Positions 15,646 through 24,333 are shown, counted from the first letter of the stretch. The stretch: DNA of 64,000 nucleotides from Belnapia sp. F-4-1 (GCF_000802185.1 NZ_KN676113.1:5092028-5156027), one strand, 5' to 3'. A program made the numbers and translations. The notes: generated by a model from the letters alone, not told the origin.

Positions 15646-16371
15646 ATGCGCCACGAGGTCCACGGCCTGCGGGATTTCTATGCCACCCCGGCGGGGCTTG
15701 TCGCCGCGCGCCTGCTGCGCGAGCGGCTGCGCCTGGCCTGGCCGGACCTGCCGCGCGGGGCGGCGCTGCTCGGCCTCGGCTATGCCAGCCCCTTCCTGCG
15801 GATCTGGCACCGAGGCGGGGCGCGCTGTGTCAGCCTGCTGCCGCCGCATCTGCCGGAATGGCGCTGGCCGCGCAGCGCCCGCAGCCGCACCGCCATCGGC
15901 GAGGGCGAGGCCCTGCCCTTCCCCGACCTGTTCTTCGACCGCATCCTCCTGGTCCACGGGCTGGAGCATGCCGAGAATGGCCGCCGCCTGCTGCGCGAGG
16001 CCTGGCGCGTTCTGAAGGATGATGGCCGGCTGCTGATCGTGGCGCCCAACCGCCTCGGCCTCTGGGCGCATCTGGAGCGCACGCCCTTCGGCCATGGCGA
16101 GCCCTATTCGACGGGACAGCTGGAGCGTTTGCTGCGCCGCCAGCTTTTCGCGGTGACGCGGCGCGACTCGGCGCTTTTCATCCCGCCCTTCCGCACCCGC
16201 CTCCTGTTGCGCGGCGCGGGCGCCTGGGACCGGCTCGGCAGCCGGCTCTGCCCCGGCTTCGGCGGCGTCACGCTGATGGAGGCAACGAAGGATTTCTCGG
16301 AGCTGATCCCGGCCGGGGCGGTGCCCGCGGTGGGCCGGCGGCGGCGCGTCGTGGTGGCGGAGACGGCCTAG
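15646..16371 (+). CDS. Class I SAM-dependent methyltransferase
   Basis: 241 aa. The Rossmann-type core has a glycine motif at LLGLGYASPFL, the acidic/motif region GEGEALPFPDLFFDRILLVHGLEHAE (in two parts), and RVLKDDGRLLIVAPN, typical of Methyltransf_11. N-terminal MRHEVHGLRDFYATPAG is characteristic of the family member paired with gloB in alphaproteobacteria; substrate unknown. ATG 15646 is preferred to an upstream in-frame ATG because it restores this N-terminus. The TAG stop (16369-16371) is part of the CTAG target duplication of the IS element that follows; the protein still ends naturally in VVVAETA, so the gene appears intact. Confidence 0.85.
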   Translation: MRHEVHGLRDFYATPAGLVAARLLRERLRLAWPDLPRGAALLGLGYASPFLRIWHRGGARCVSLLPPHLPEWRWPRSARSRTAIGEGEALPFPDLFFDRILLVHGLEHAENGRRLLREAWRVLKDDGRLLIVAPNRLGLWAHLERTPFGHGEPYSTGQLERLLRRQLFAVTRRDSALFIPPFRTRLLLRGAGAWDRLGSRLCPGFGGVTLMEATKDFSELIPAGAVPAVGRRRRVVVAETA

Positions 16372-17821
16372 CAGCTTGTCGGATTCCCATCTGGCCTGAA
16401 ATGGGCGAATCTGGCGGGCATGACAGGGTTCATTCCGTTCAGCCGCGAGCAGGCCTTTCTGCTGCCGCCGGATGCCAAGGACTGGTTGCCGGCGGACGAC
16501 GTGGCGCACTTCGTAGTGGCGGCGGTGGACCGGGTGCCGCTCGGCGCCTTTGCGGTGCGGCCGATCCCGGGCGGCAAGGCGCAGTATCACCCGCGCCTGC
16601 TGCTGGCGCTGCTGATCTACTGCTATGCGAACGGCATCTTCTCCTCGCGGCGGATCGAGCGGGCGACCCACCGCGACATTGGGGTGCGCTACGTGGCGGC
16701 GAACCTGCACCCCGACCACGACACCATTGCCGCCTTCCGCCGGGCCAACCGCGCTGCCTTCGAGGCGGCCTTCCTGCAGGTGCTGCTGCTGGCGCGCGAG
16801 AGCGGCCTGCTGCGGCTCGGGACGGTTTCGATCGACGGCACCAAGCTCGACGCCAACGCCTCCAAGATCCGCTCGGTGCGGTATGACCGCGCCAAGGCGC
16901 TGCGCGTCAGGCTCGCTGCCGACATCACCGACCTGACCAACCGCGCCGAGGCGGCCGACGCTGAGGCCCAGCCCGACCCGCAGGCGCTGCCCGCTGAGAT
17001 CGCCAGGCGCGAGGCGCTCAAGGCCAAGCTCGATGCCGCCTGCGCCCGGCTGGAGGCCGAGGCCCGTGCCGAAGCCGAGGCCGCCCGACCCGAGTATGAC
17101 GCCAAGCGCGCCGCCTACGAGGCCAAGACGGGCCGGCGGGGCCGCCCGCCCAAGCCGCCCAAGGACGATCCGCCGCCCGAGCGGCAGTCCAACCTCACCG
17201 ACCCCGACAGCGCGCTGATGCGCCGCTCCGACGCCCATGAGTACCGCCAGGCCTACAACGCCCAGGCTGTGGTCTGCGCCGAGGGCTCGCAGCTGATCCT
17301 CGCCACCGGCGTCGTCGCCACCTCGGCCGATGCGCCGAGCTTTGCCGCAACCATCCTCGGCATGGAGGGCGGCATCGGCCTGCCACAGACCGTCCTCGCC
17401 GACACCGGCTTCGCCTCAGGCGAGGCAGTTGCCGCCCTCGAGGCGCACGGGATCGAGCCGCTGGTCGCCATCGGCCGGACCCAGCCGCACCGCGCCTACG
17501 ACTTCCGGCCGCCACCCCAGCCCAGGACGCCACGCCGCATCACCGAGCCCTGGCGCCTCGCCATGGTGGCCAAGCTCGAAACCCCTAATGCCAAAGCCCG
17601 CTACGCCCGTCGCAAGCAGACCGTCGAGCCCGTCTTCGGCACCATCAAGTCAGCCCTCGGCTTCACCCGCTTCCACCTCCGCGGCCTCGCCAAGGTCACC
17701 AGCGAGTGGACCCTCGTCGCCCTCGCCTACAACTGCCGCAGGCTCCACAACCTGCGGCTCGCAGCCTGATCGCGCCTCAACCCTCGGCCTGACACCAAGT
17801 GCAAATCCGACAGGCTGCTAG
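16368..17821 (+). mobile_element. Complete IS1182-family insertion sequence with terminal inverted repeats and CTAG flanks
   Basis: Left end CTAGCAGCTTGTCGGATT (16368-16385) matches the reverse complement of the right end, CTAGCAGCCTGTCGGATT (17804-17821), with one mismatch; partial matching continues a few bases inward. CTAG at each extremity is best read as a 4-bp palindromic target duplication, giving an element of about 1,446 bp between the copies. A single intact transposase gene fills it. The left CTAG contains the stop codon of the methyltransferase; the right CTAG is shared with the adjacent MITE-like element. The near-perfect ends and open reading frame suggest a recent insertion. 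Confidence 0.88.
16420..17769 (+). CDS. IS1182-family transposase
   Basis: 449 aa DDE transposase. The N-terminal DUF772-type region (FLLPPDAKDWLPADDVAHFV, HPRLLLALLIYCYANGI) is followed by the first catalytic aspartate in VSIDGTKLDANASK. A charged coiled-coil insertion (residues ~150-250) contains an RGRPPKPPKDDPP basic linker. The second aspartate is in VLADTGFASGE and the catalytic glutamate in RKQTVEPVFGTIKSALGF. It starts at ATG 16420 close to the left end and stops 50 bp before the right end, as expected for a one-gene IS. No frameshift or stop, so it is probably active. Confidence 0.93.
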   Translation: MTGFIPFSREQAFLLPPDAKDWLPADDVAHFVVAAVDRVPLGAFAVRPIPGGKAQYHPRLLLALLIYCYANGIFSSRRIERATHRDIGVRYVAANLHPDHDTIAAFRRANRAAFEAAFLQVLLLARESGLLRLGTVSIDGTKLDANASKIRSVRYDRAKALRVRLAADITDLTNRAEAADAEAQPDPQALPAEIARREALKAKLDAACARLEAEARAEAEAARPEYDAKRAAYEAKTGRRGRPPKPPKDDPPPERQSNLTDPDSALMRRSDAHEYRQAYNAQAVVCAEGSQLILATGVVATSADAPSFAATILGMEGGIGLPQTVLADTGFASGEAVAALEAHGIEPLVAIGRTQPHRAYDFRPPPQPRTPRRITEPWRLAMVAKLETPNAKARYARRKQTVEPVFGTIKSALGFTRFHLRGLAKVTSEWTLVALAYNCRRLHNLRLAA

Positions 17822-17937
17822 TGTCCTGATCTCGACATCCTGCGGATTTCGCTCTCAGTCCAGTCGCCATTATTTCAGTGGCCTGCTTATTCACGAAGCC
17901 GTGGGTAAACCCGCGAACTTCGCGGGCAGGACACTAG
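17818..17937. mobile_element. MITE-like short element next to the IS
   Basis: CTAGTGTCCTG (17818-17828) and its exact reverse complement CAGGACACTAG (17927-17937) bound a ~120 bp non-coding segment. Either CTAG is the target duplication (as for the IS1182 element) or TA is, which would fit an IS630/Tc1-type mobiliser with GTGTCCTG ends. Inside, next to the right end, is a perfect hairpin, CCCGCGAA-C-TTCGCGGG (17910-17926). No reading frame is present. The IS sits in the left boundary. I found no second copy by eye in the window. Confidence 0.6.
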
Positions 17938-18030
17938 CGGCCAATCACCGGCCGCTTGCAGGATCACGGACCGGTCTTTCCGGCACGCGAATTGCAGCTG
18001 CCGGGCGATACGCAAGCCCGGGGTTTCCGC

Positions 18031-19641
18031 ATGTCCTTTTCCCGCCGCGCCCTTCTCGGCGCTTCTGGCCTCGCCCTCGCGCCCAATGATTGGGCAGTCG
18101 CACCGGCCGCCGCCCAGGCCGAGCGCGTGATCCGCTATGGCATCTCCATGGCCGATATCCCGCAGACGACCGGCCAGCCCGATCGCGGAGCCGGCGCCTA
18201 CCAGTTCACCGGCCATACGATCTATGACCCACTCGTCGCCTGGGAGATGGACGTCGCCGACCGGCCCGGAAAGCTGGTCCCCGGCCTCGCCACGACTTGG
18301 CAGGCCGATCCGGCCGACCGCACGAAATGGGTCTTCCGGTTGCGCGAGGGCGTGCGCTTCCACGACGGCTCGGGTTTCGACGCCGATGCGGTGATCTGGA
18401 ATTTCGAGAAGGTGCTGAACCCGCAGGCGCCGCATTTCGACAACCGGCAGGCAGCGCAGGTCCGCCCCCGCCTGCCCAGCGTCGCCAGCTGGCGGAAGCT
18501 CGACGCCATGACGGTCGAGGTCACCACCAAATCCGTCGACAGCATCTTTCCCTACCAGATGCTCTGGTTCCTCATCTCCTCGCCGGCGCAGTACGAGAAG
18601 CTCGGGCGGAGCTGGGAAAGGTTCGCCGCCGAGCCCTCCGGCACCGGCCCCTTCCGCCTGGCGAAGCTGACGCCGCGGGCGAGCGCCGAGCTGGCGCGCA
18701 ACACCGGCTACTGGGATCCCAAGCGCATCCCGAAGGCGGACCGCGTCATCCTGGTCTGCGCGCCGGATGCGGTGACGCGGACCAATGCCTTGCTGACCGG
18801 GCAGGTCGATTTCATCGAGACGCCGGCGCCGGACCTGGTGCCGCGCCTGAAGCAGTCCGGCGCGCGGATCATCGAGAACGTCACGCCGCATGTGTGGAAC
18901 TACCATCTGAGCCTGTTGGAGAACTCGCCCTGGCGCGACATCCGGCTGCGCAAGGCGGCCAACCTCGCCATCGACCGCGACGGGGTGGTGGCGCTGATGA
19001 ACGGGCTGGCGAAGCCCGCCGTCGGCGTGGTCGATCCCTCCTCGCCCTGGTTCGGCAACCCGAGCTTCAAGATCCGGCACGATCCGGCCGAGGCGCGGCG
19101 GCTGCTGGCGGAGGCCGGCTTCTCGCCGCGCAACCCGCTGAGGACGCGCTTCCTCGTCGCCACGGGCGGCAGCGGGCAGATGCTGTCGATGCCGATGAAC
19201 GAGTACATCCAGCAGAGCTGGCGCGAGGTCGGCATCGCGGTGGAGTTCGAGCCTGTCGAGCTGGAGGTGCTCTACACCTGCTGGCGCCAGGGCGCAGCCG
19301 GCGAGCTGGCGCGGAACGTCACCGCCAACAACGTCGCCTATGTGACGAGCGACCCGCTCTATGCGCTGATCCGCTTCTTCCACTCGAAGCAGATCGCCCC
19401 GACCGGGGTGAACTGGAGCCATTACCGCGATGCGGAGATGGACCGGCTGATCGAGACCGCGATGCAGACCTTCGACCCCGCCGAGGTGGACCGGCTGATG
19501 GCCAAGGTCCACGAGAAGGCGGTGGACGAGGCGCTGCTGGTCTTCGTCGTCCACGACACCAACCCGCATGCCGCGACGAGCAAGGTGCGCGGCTACACCC
19601 AGGCGCAGCACTGGTTCCAGGACCTCACCACGCTGGCGTAA
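18031..19641 (+). CDS. ABC transporter substrate-binding protein, peptide/nickel/opine type (SBP family 5)
   Basis: 536 aa. A Tat-like signal (MSFSRRALLGASGLALAP, twin Arg) runs to AQA at about residue 29. The mature protein is a family 5 solute-binding protein: YDPLVAWEMD, LATTWQADPADRTKWVFRLR, GVRFHDGSGFDADAV, GTGPFRL and NLAIDRDGVV are diagnostic. It binds oligopeptides or similar polar ligands in the periplasm. No permease or ATPase adjoins it; dppB/dppC at 27797-29553 lack a binding protein and are possible partners. The ATG at 18031 directly precedes the Tat motif. Its upstream region was reshaped by the IS and MITE insertions ending 94 bp away, which may have altered its promoter. Confidence 0.9.
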   Translation: MSFSRRALLGASGLALAPNDWAVAPAAAQAERVIRYGISMADIPQTTGQPDRGAGAYQFTGHTIYDPLVAWEMDVADRPGKLVPGLATTWQADPADRTKWVFRLREGVRFHDGSGFDADAVIWNFEKVLNPQAPHFDNRQAAQVRPRLPSVASWRKLDAMTVEVTTKSVDSIFPYQMLWFLISSPAQYEKLGRSWERFAAEPSGTGPFRLAKLTPRASAELARNTGYWDPKRIPKADRVILVCAPDAVTRTNALLTGQVDFIETPAPDLVPRLKQSGARIIENVTPHVWNYHLSLLENSPWRDIRLRKAANLAIDRDGVVALMNGLAKPAVGVVDPSSPWFGNPSFKIRHDPAEARRLLAEAGFSPRNPLRTRFLVATGGSGQMLSMPMNEYIQQSWREVGIAVEFEPVELEVLYTCWRQGAAGELARNVTANNVAYVTSDPLYALIRFFHSKQIAPTGVNWSHYRDAEMDRLIETAMQTFDPAEVDRLMAKVHEKAVDEALLVFVVHDTNPHAATSKVRGYTQAQHWFQDLTTLA

Positions 19642-19726
19642 CCACGCCATCGCGAAGCCCGGAGCGGCAGCGGCCGTGCCAGCGTGATCCCTCGCCGCAC
19701 CCGAAGCGGCGGGGGAGAGGAAACCC

Positions 19727-20812
19727 ATGGCAGACCCCATCATCGGGCGCCGCTCGCTCGGCGCGCTCGCCGGCGCGCTCGCGGCCGGCGCCGCCATTCC
19801 GGCCCAGGCCCAGCGCGGCTACGACCGCGGCGCCGCGCCGACCCGCTACCCCGATGCCGACATCGTCGCCATCGACCCGAAGCGCTTCACCGCGAAGCTC
19901 GGCAACACCACCATCCGCCGCCTCGGCACCGGCTATGGCTGGGCCGAGGGGCCGGCCTGGCACGCCACCGGCCGCTTCCTGATCTGGTCCGACATCCCGA
20001 ACGACGAATGCCTGCGGCTGGTCGAGGAAGACCAATCGGTGCATCGGCGCTTCCGCAGCCCCTCCGGCTTCTCCAACGGCAATACCTTCGACCGCGAGGG
20101 GCGGCAGATCGCCTTCCGCCACTTCCACCGCGACGTTCTGCGCTACGAGCCGGACGGCAGCACCACCGTGCTCGCGGCGCGCGGCCCCGACGGCGCCTTC
20201 AATGCGCCGAACGATGGCGTGGTGCATCCGCAGGACGGCGCGATCTGGTTCACCGACCCGGGCTATGGCGCGCTGATGAACTACGAGGGTCAGCGCGTCC
20301 CCGAATCCGCCAACAGCCCCCGCCCCTTCATCAAGGAAGCGATCTACCGCATCGACGCGCAGACCGGGCAGGTGGCGAAGGTCGCCGACGAGCCCTTCAA
20401 GCCGAACGGCCTCTGCTTCTCGCCCGACTACCGCCGCCTCTACGTCGCCGACAGCGGCAAGTCCCACTACGAGGCGGCGAAGAACATCATCTGGATGTTC
20501 GACGTTGACGGGCCGCGCCTCTCCAATCCGCGCACCTTCTGCGACATGGATCTCAACGGGAAGTCGGGCTTCGGCGACGGCCTCCGCTGCGACGAGCAGG
20601 GCAATGTCTGGGTCGGCGCCGGCTGGGTCGGCGACGGCTACGACGGGGTGCATGTCTTCGCCCCCGACGGCCAGCGCATCGGGCAGATCAGGCTGCCGGA
20701 GATCTGCGCCAATCTCTGCTTCGGCGGCGCGCGGCGGAACCTTCTCTATATGACGGCGAGCCAGTCGCTCTACATGGTGCCGGTGGAGACCAAGGGGGCG
20801 CATTTCTGCTGA
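19727..20812 (+). CDS. SMP-30/gluconolactonase/LRE family protein
   Basis: 361 aa six-bladed beta-propeller lactonase. The twin-Arg signal IGRRSLGALAGALAAGAAI ends at AQA (about residue 28), so it is exported. Metal ligands of the family are recognisable: E in WAEGPAWH, N in FNAPNDGVV, N in KPNGLCFSPD and D in YVADSGKSH. FTDPGYG and CDEQGNVWVGAG are typical strands. It would hydrolyse sugar lactones or similar esters in the periplasm. It starts 85 bp after the SBP gene in the same direction and is followed by a strong double hairpin. Confidence 0.87.
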   Translation: MADPIIGRRSLGALAGALAAGAAIPAQAQRGYDRGAAPTRYPDADIVAIDPKRFTAKLGNTTIRRLGTGYGWAEGPAWHATGRFLIWSDIPNDECLRLVEEDQSVHRRFRSPSGFSNGNTFDREGRQIAFRHFHRDVLRYEPDGSTTVLAARGPDGAFNAPNDGVVHPQDGAIWFTDPGYGALMNYEGQRVPESANSPRPFIKEAIYRIDAQTGQVAKVADEPFKPNGLCFSPDYRRLYVADSGKSHYEAAKNIIWMFDVDGPRLSNPRTFCDMDLNGKSGFGDGLRCDEQGNVWVGAGWVGDGYDGVHVFAPDGQRIGQIRLPEICANLCFGGARRNLLYMTASQSLYMVPVETKGAHFC

Positions 20813-20818
20813 AAGGCT

Positions 20819-20865
20819 TGCAGGGGCTCTGCCCCTGCACCCCGCCGGGGGGAAAGCTTCCCCCC
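20819..20865. terminator. Double hairpin between convergent genes
   Basis: First stem: nine pairs TGCAGGGGC / GCCCCTGCA around TCT (20819-20839). Second stem: eight pairs GGGGGGAA / TTCCCCCC around AGC (20847-20865). Both lie between the lactonase stop and the phaA stop, so they can end transcripts from either side. There is no T-run. The GC-rich paired design looks like a dispersed extragenic element, but no other copy was seen in the window. Confidence 0.6.
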
Positions 20866-20881
20866 GGGCCCCGCCGCGAGT

Positions 20882-22057
20882 TTACACCCGCTCCAGGCAC
20901 ATCGCGACGCCCATGCCGCCGCCGATGCAAAGCGTCGCCAGGCCGCGCTTGGCCTCGCGCCGCTGCATCTCGAAGAGCAGCGTGTTGAGCACGCGCGCGC
21001 CGCTGGCGCCGATCGGGTGGCCGAGGGCGATGGCGCCGCCGTTGACGTTCACCTTCGAGGTGTCCCAGCCGAGGTCCTTGTTCACCGCGCAGGCCTGCGC
21101 CGCGAAGGCCTCGTTCGCCTCGATCAGGTCGAGCGTCGAGATGTCCCAGCCCGCCTTCTGCAGCGCCTTGCGGCTCGACGGGATCGGCCCCGTGCCCATG
21201 ATCGAGGGATCGACGCCCGCCGTTGCCCAGGAGGCGATGCGCGCCAGCGGGGTGATGCCGCGCTTGCGCGCCTCCTCGGCCGACATCACCACCAGCGCCG
21301 CGGCGCCGTCGTTGATGCCGCTCGCATTGCCCGCCGTCACCGTGCCGTCCTTGCTGAAGGCCGGCCGCAGCTTCTGCAGCACCTCGAGCGTGGTCTCGGG
21401 CTTCGGGTACTCGTCGTCGGAGATCGTCACCTCGCCCTTCCGCGTCTTCACCGTCACCGGGGCGATCTCGTCGCGGAAGCGCCCGGCCTTCATCGCCTCG
21501 CCCGCCTTGCGCTGCGAGGCGGCGGCGAACTCGTCCTGCTGTTCGCGGGTGATCTGGTACTTCTGCGCGACGTTCTCGGCGGTCGTGCCCATGTGGTAGC
21601 CGTGGAAGGCATCCCACAGCCCGTCCTTGATCATGGTGTCGACGAGCTGGAGGTCGCCCATCTTCTGCCCGGCGCGGAGCTGCTGGGCGTGCGGCGCCTG
21701 GGTCATGCTCTCCTGGCCGCCGGCGACAACGATGCTCGCATCGCCGGTCGCGATCTGCTGCGCCGCCAGCGCCACCGCCCGGAGGCCGGAGCCGCAGAGC
21801 TGGTTGATGCCGAAGGCGGTCCGCTCGACCGGGATGCCGGCGGCGACGGCGGCCTGGCGGGCCGGGTTCTGCCCGGCGCCCGCGGTCAGGATCTGGCCGA
21901 GGATGACCTCGTCCACCTCCTCAGGCCGCACGCCGGCCCGCTCCATCGCCGCCTTCAGCGCGATGGTGCCGAGCGCATGCGCCGGCAGGCTGGCAAAGGC
22001 CCCGGAGAAACTGCCGACCGGCGTGCGCGCCGCGGCGGCAATGACGATATCGGTCAT
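20882..22057 (-). CDS. phaA: Acetyl-CoA acetyltransferase (beta-ketothiolase)
   Basis: 391 aa biosynthetic thiolase condensing two acetyl-CoA to acetoacetyl-CoA. All active-site elements are present: nucleophilic Cys in [20 protein letters not shown], His in [16 protein letters not shown], and the second Cys in [12 protein letters not shown] near the C-terminus. It lies 61 bp downstream of phaC on the same strand, so supply of the PHA precursor is the likely role; the reductase phaB is not in the window. The symbol reflects context, as atoB-type degradative thiolases look the same. Confidence 0.9.
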   Translation of the reverse strand: MTDIVIAAAARTPVGSFSGAFASLPAHALGTIALKAAMERAGVRPEEVDEVILGQILTAGAGQNPARQAAVAAGIPVERTAFGINQLCGSGLRAVALAAQQIATGDASIVVAGGQESMTQAPHAQQLRAGQKMGDLQLVDTMIKDGLWDAFHGYHMGTTAENVAQKYQITREQQDEFAAASQRKAGEAMKAGRFRDEIAPVTVKTRKGEVTISDDEYPKPETTLEVLQKLRPAFSKDGTVTAGNASGINDGAAALVVMSAEEARKRGITPLARIASWATAGVDPSIMGTGPIPSSRKALQKAGWDISTLDLIEANEAFAAQACAVNKDLGWDTSKVNVNGGAIALGHPIGASGARVLNTLLFEMQRREAKRGLATLCIGGGMGVAMCLERV

Positions 22058-22118
22058 ATCTGGCTTCCCTAACCCGTTTTATGCAATCCGGCGCAGTCTG
22101 AACCCACACCGGCCCTGG

Positions 22119-23258
22119 CTACAAGCCGAGCCCCGAGAGCCAGCGTCGCAGCGGTCGCCACAGCGCCTCCTCGGCCCCCTGCCCGGCCACCATGCCGATA
22201 TGGCCGGCCGCCGCCCCATGCACCAGGGCTCCCGGCAGCGCCCCGGCCAACGCCAGGGCCGAGGCCGGCGGCACGATCCGGTCGCGCGACGGAATGGCGA
22301 GGAAGCTGGGCATGGCGAGCTGCCGCGGCTCCACCGCCTCGCCGGCGATGCGCCATTCGCCCCGCGCCGGCGCATTCGCCCCATACCATTGGCCGAGCAC
22401 CTCCCGCGCCACCGGCGCGGCCAGCGCGATGCCGTCGTTCAGCCAGTCTTCCAGCGCGACGAAGCGCCGGGCCCGCGGGCTGTCCGGGTCGAGCGCCGCG
22501 AAGCCGCGGTATTTCCCGGCGACGGCGAAGGGATCCAGCGCGGCGAAGAGCGCCTGGAGAACGTCGACCGGCATGGCCCCCGTCGCCGCCAGCAGCGGCT
22601 CCAGACCCGGCAGCAGCGCACCGAGCGATCGCGCCCGGCCCGCATCCTCCGCCCAGAAATCCCACGGCGTCGCCAGCAGGCCGAGCGCCCGCACCCGTTC
22701 CGGCCGGCGCTGGGCCGCGGCCATCGCCAGCAGCCCGCCCATGCAGTACCCGACCAGCACCACCGGCTCTCCGGCCGCAGCCAGCGCCCGCTCCAGCCGC
22801 CCGGCGACATAGTCGGTGAGGGCGAAGCGTCGCTCGACAGGGCCGGGCTCGCCCCAGTCGAGCAGCAGCACCCTGAGCCCCTGCCCGGCCAGGAAGCGGA
22901 GCATGGAGGCCTCCGGCATCAGGTCGAGGATATCCGCCCGGTTCACCAGCGAGGGCACGACGAGGACCGTAGGCCCCTCGCCGCCATAGTCGAGCAGCCG
23001 GCTGCCGCCCTCGGCCCAGGGCACCGACAGCGCCGGCGCCTCCCGCTGCCAGGGATGCCGGCGATAGGCGCGGATCCCGACGAGCAGCGCGGCATCCTCT
23101 CGGTCGAGCGCGCGCCAGACGGCGCGGGCGAAGGCCTCAGGCGGGTGGCCGGCGGCGGCGAGCCGGCCGGCGAGGCTCTCCAGCGCCGGCCTCGAGCGCG
23201 GCCACCCTGGCTTCGAGCTCGGCGATCCGGGCAAGGAGGCCAGCGGCAACGCCGTCAT
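22119..23258 (-). CDS. phaC: Poly(3-hydroxyalkanoate) synthase, class III PhaC-like
   Basis: About 379 aa alpha/beta-hydrolase. The PHA synthase lipase-like box GYCMGG carries the nucleophilic cysteine, with the catalytic aspartate in SRDRIVPP and histidine in GHIGMVAG. VLVVPSLVNRADILDL and VLLLDWGEPG are PhaC-type strands. Length and the cysteine box fit class III (PhaC with PhaE). The start is uncertain: ATG 23258 is the likeliest, but it would overlap the PhaE-like gene by 122 bases; a longer form from 23324 is also open. Downstream phaA and divergent phaR place it in a PHA locus. It polymerises 3-hydroxyacyl-CoA at the granule surface. Confidence 0.8.
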   Translation of the reverse strand: MTALPLASLPGSPSSKPGWPRSRPALESLAGRLAAAGHPPEAFARAVWRALDREDAALLVGIRAYRRHPWQREAPALSVPWAEGGSRLLDYGGEGPTVLVVPSLVNRADILDLMPEASMLRFLAGQGLRVLLLDWGEPGPVERRFALTDYVAGRLERALAAAGEPVVLVGYCMGGLLAMAAAQRRPERVRALGLLATPWDFWAEDAGRARSLGALLPGLEPLLAATGAMPVDVLQALFAALDPFAVAGKYRGFAALDPDSPRARRFVALEDWLNDGIALAAPVAREVLGQWYGANAPARGEWRIAGEAVEPRQLAMPSFLAIPSRDRIVPPASALALAGALPGALVHGAAAGHIGMVAGQGAEEALWRPLRRWLSGLGL

Positions 23259-23478
23259 CGCCAGCCACCGCCGCATCCCCAGCAGGCCGAGATGCAGCGG
23301 CAGCGGCCGTGGCCCCCGCCTCACGCGGCGCGCCCCCGGGCCATTCCCTTGGCCATCCGGCCAGCACCAGCCGCCAGGCCGCCATCATGTCGGCATCCGC
23401 GGAGAGCGCCGTGACCTCCTCCTGCCAAAGCCCGATCCATTCCTCCGCCAGCCGGTCGAGCCCGTCCCCTCCCGCCAT
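23137..23478 (-). CDS. Small PhaE-like/hypothetical protein ahead of phaC
   Basis: 113 aa. The N-terminal WIGLWQEEVTALSADADMM and AWRLVLAGWPREWPGG are reminiscent of the amphipathic helices of PhaE/phasin-type subunits. An Ala-rich linker is followed by a short coiled coil (LLARIAELEARVAALEAG) and a basic tail (RRPARRRRPP). Class III PHA synthases need a PhaE partner; this protein is much shorter than classical PhaE (about 300-400 aa), so the role is inferred from position and general character only. ATG 23478 lies 110 bp from divergent phaR. Its last 122 bases overlap the N-terminal part of phaC in another frame. Confidence 0.6.
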   Translation of the reverse strand: MAGGDGLDRLAEEWIGLWQEEVTALSADADMMAAWRLVLAGWPREWPGGAPREAGATAAAAASRPAGDAAVAGDDGVAAGLLARIAELEARVAALEAGAGEPRRPARRRRPPA

Positions 23479-23502
23479 GCCGCATCCCCGCGCGCGATTG
23501 TG

Positions 23503-23511
23503 TGCAATGCA
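23503..23511. promoter_or_regulatory. TGCAATGCA motif in the phaR/phaE divergent spacer
   Basis: TGCAATGCA contains two TGCA units. PhaR repressors of related bacteria bind TGC/GCA-rich sequences in front of pha genes, so this is a candidate autoregulatory site in the 110 bp spacer between phaR and the phaE-like gene. The match is short and only suggestive. Confidence 0.3.
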
Positions 23512-23588
23512 AAAACCCGCTTCCGCGCGGGCCATTCGGGCGTGCTACGCTGTCCGGCCTTTCACGCAAGAGCCGCATCGGAAACGCC

Positions 23589-24224
23589 ATGGCCGACAGC
23601 ACCGCCCGCGCCGAACCTGCGCCCGAGCTTCCCGCCGCCCCTCCGGTGGTGGTGAAGAAATATGCCAACCGCCGCCTCTACAACACGGAGTCCTCGAGCT
23701 ACGTCACCCTGGAAGACCTGGCCGGAATGGTCCGGCAGGGCCGCGACTTCGTGGTCTACGACGCTAAATCGGGCGAGGAGATCACGCGTTCCGTCCTTAC
23801 CCAGATCATCGTCGAGGAAGAGTCCAAGGGCCGCAACCTGCTGCCCGAGGGCTTTCTTCGCCATCTCATCGGTTTCTACGGCGACAGCCTACAGACCGTG
23901 CTGCCCCGCTACCTCGACGTGGCGATGAACGGCTTCGCACGCCAGCAGTCGCAGATGCGCCGTTCGATGGAACAGGCGATGGGGGGCTTCATGCCTTTTC
24001 CAAGCATCGAGGAAGTGAGCAAGCAGAACATGGCGATGATGGAGCGGGCGATGAGCCTCTTCTCGCCTTTCCGTCCCAGCGACGCGCCGCACGGCACCGG
24101 CCAGGCCCCGGGGCACGGCCCCTCCGGTCAAACCATTGAATCCCTGAAGGCCGAGGTCGAATCCCTGCGCCAGCAACTGACCGAATTGCAACGCGGCAAG
24201 ACGGACTCCTCGCGCTCCGGGTGA
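23589..24224 (+). CDS. phaR: Polyhydroxyalkanoate synthesis repressor PhaR
   Basis: 211 aa. The N-terminal PHA accumulation regulator DNA-binding domain is nearly invariant (VVKKYANRRLYNTESSSYVT, residues ~21-40, then DLAGMVRQGRDFVVYDAKSG). It is followed by the PHB_acc domain (ITRSVLTQIIVEEES, LPEGFLRHLIGFYG) and a C-terminal coiled coil (IESLKAEVESLRQQLTELQ). PhaR represses phasin and pha genes and is titrated by PHA granules. The ATG at 23589 gives a standard acidic N-terminal lead. It is divergent from the phaE-like/phaC/phaA genes, consistent with local control. Confidence 0.93.
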   Translation: MADSTARAEPAPELPAAPPVVVKKYANRRLYNTESSSYVTLEDLAGMVRQGRDFVVYDAKSGEEITRSVLTQIIVEEESKGRNLLPEGFLRHLIGFYGDSLQTVLPRYLDVAMNGFARQQSQMRRSMEQAMGGFMPFPSIEEVSKQNMAMMERAMSLFSPFRPSDAPHGTGQAPGHGPSGQTIESLKAEVESLRQQLTELQRGKTDSSRSG

Positions 24225-24333
24225 ATCGGACCGTTCTGCCTCCATCACGCGTTCGTCACGCGCTGCGGTGGAACGGGGACCATCCCACGGCATTGCCCAA
24301 GGTGAGACAACCACGGGCTCCGAGGGATACAAT

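Noticed and set aside
20819-20865. CRISPR-like or repeat-array reading of the hairpin region
   Set aside because: Only one copy of each stem and no regular spacing; a convergent-gene terminator explains it.
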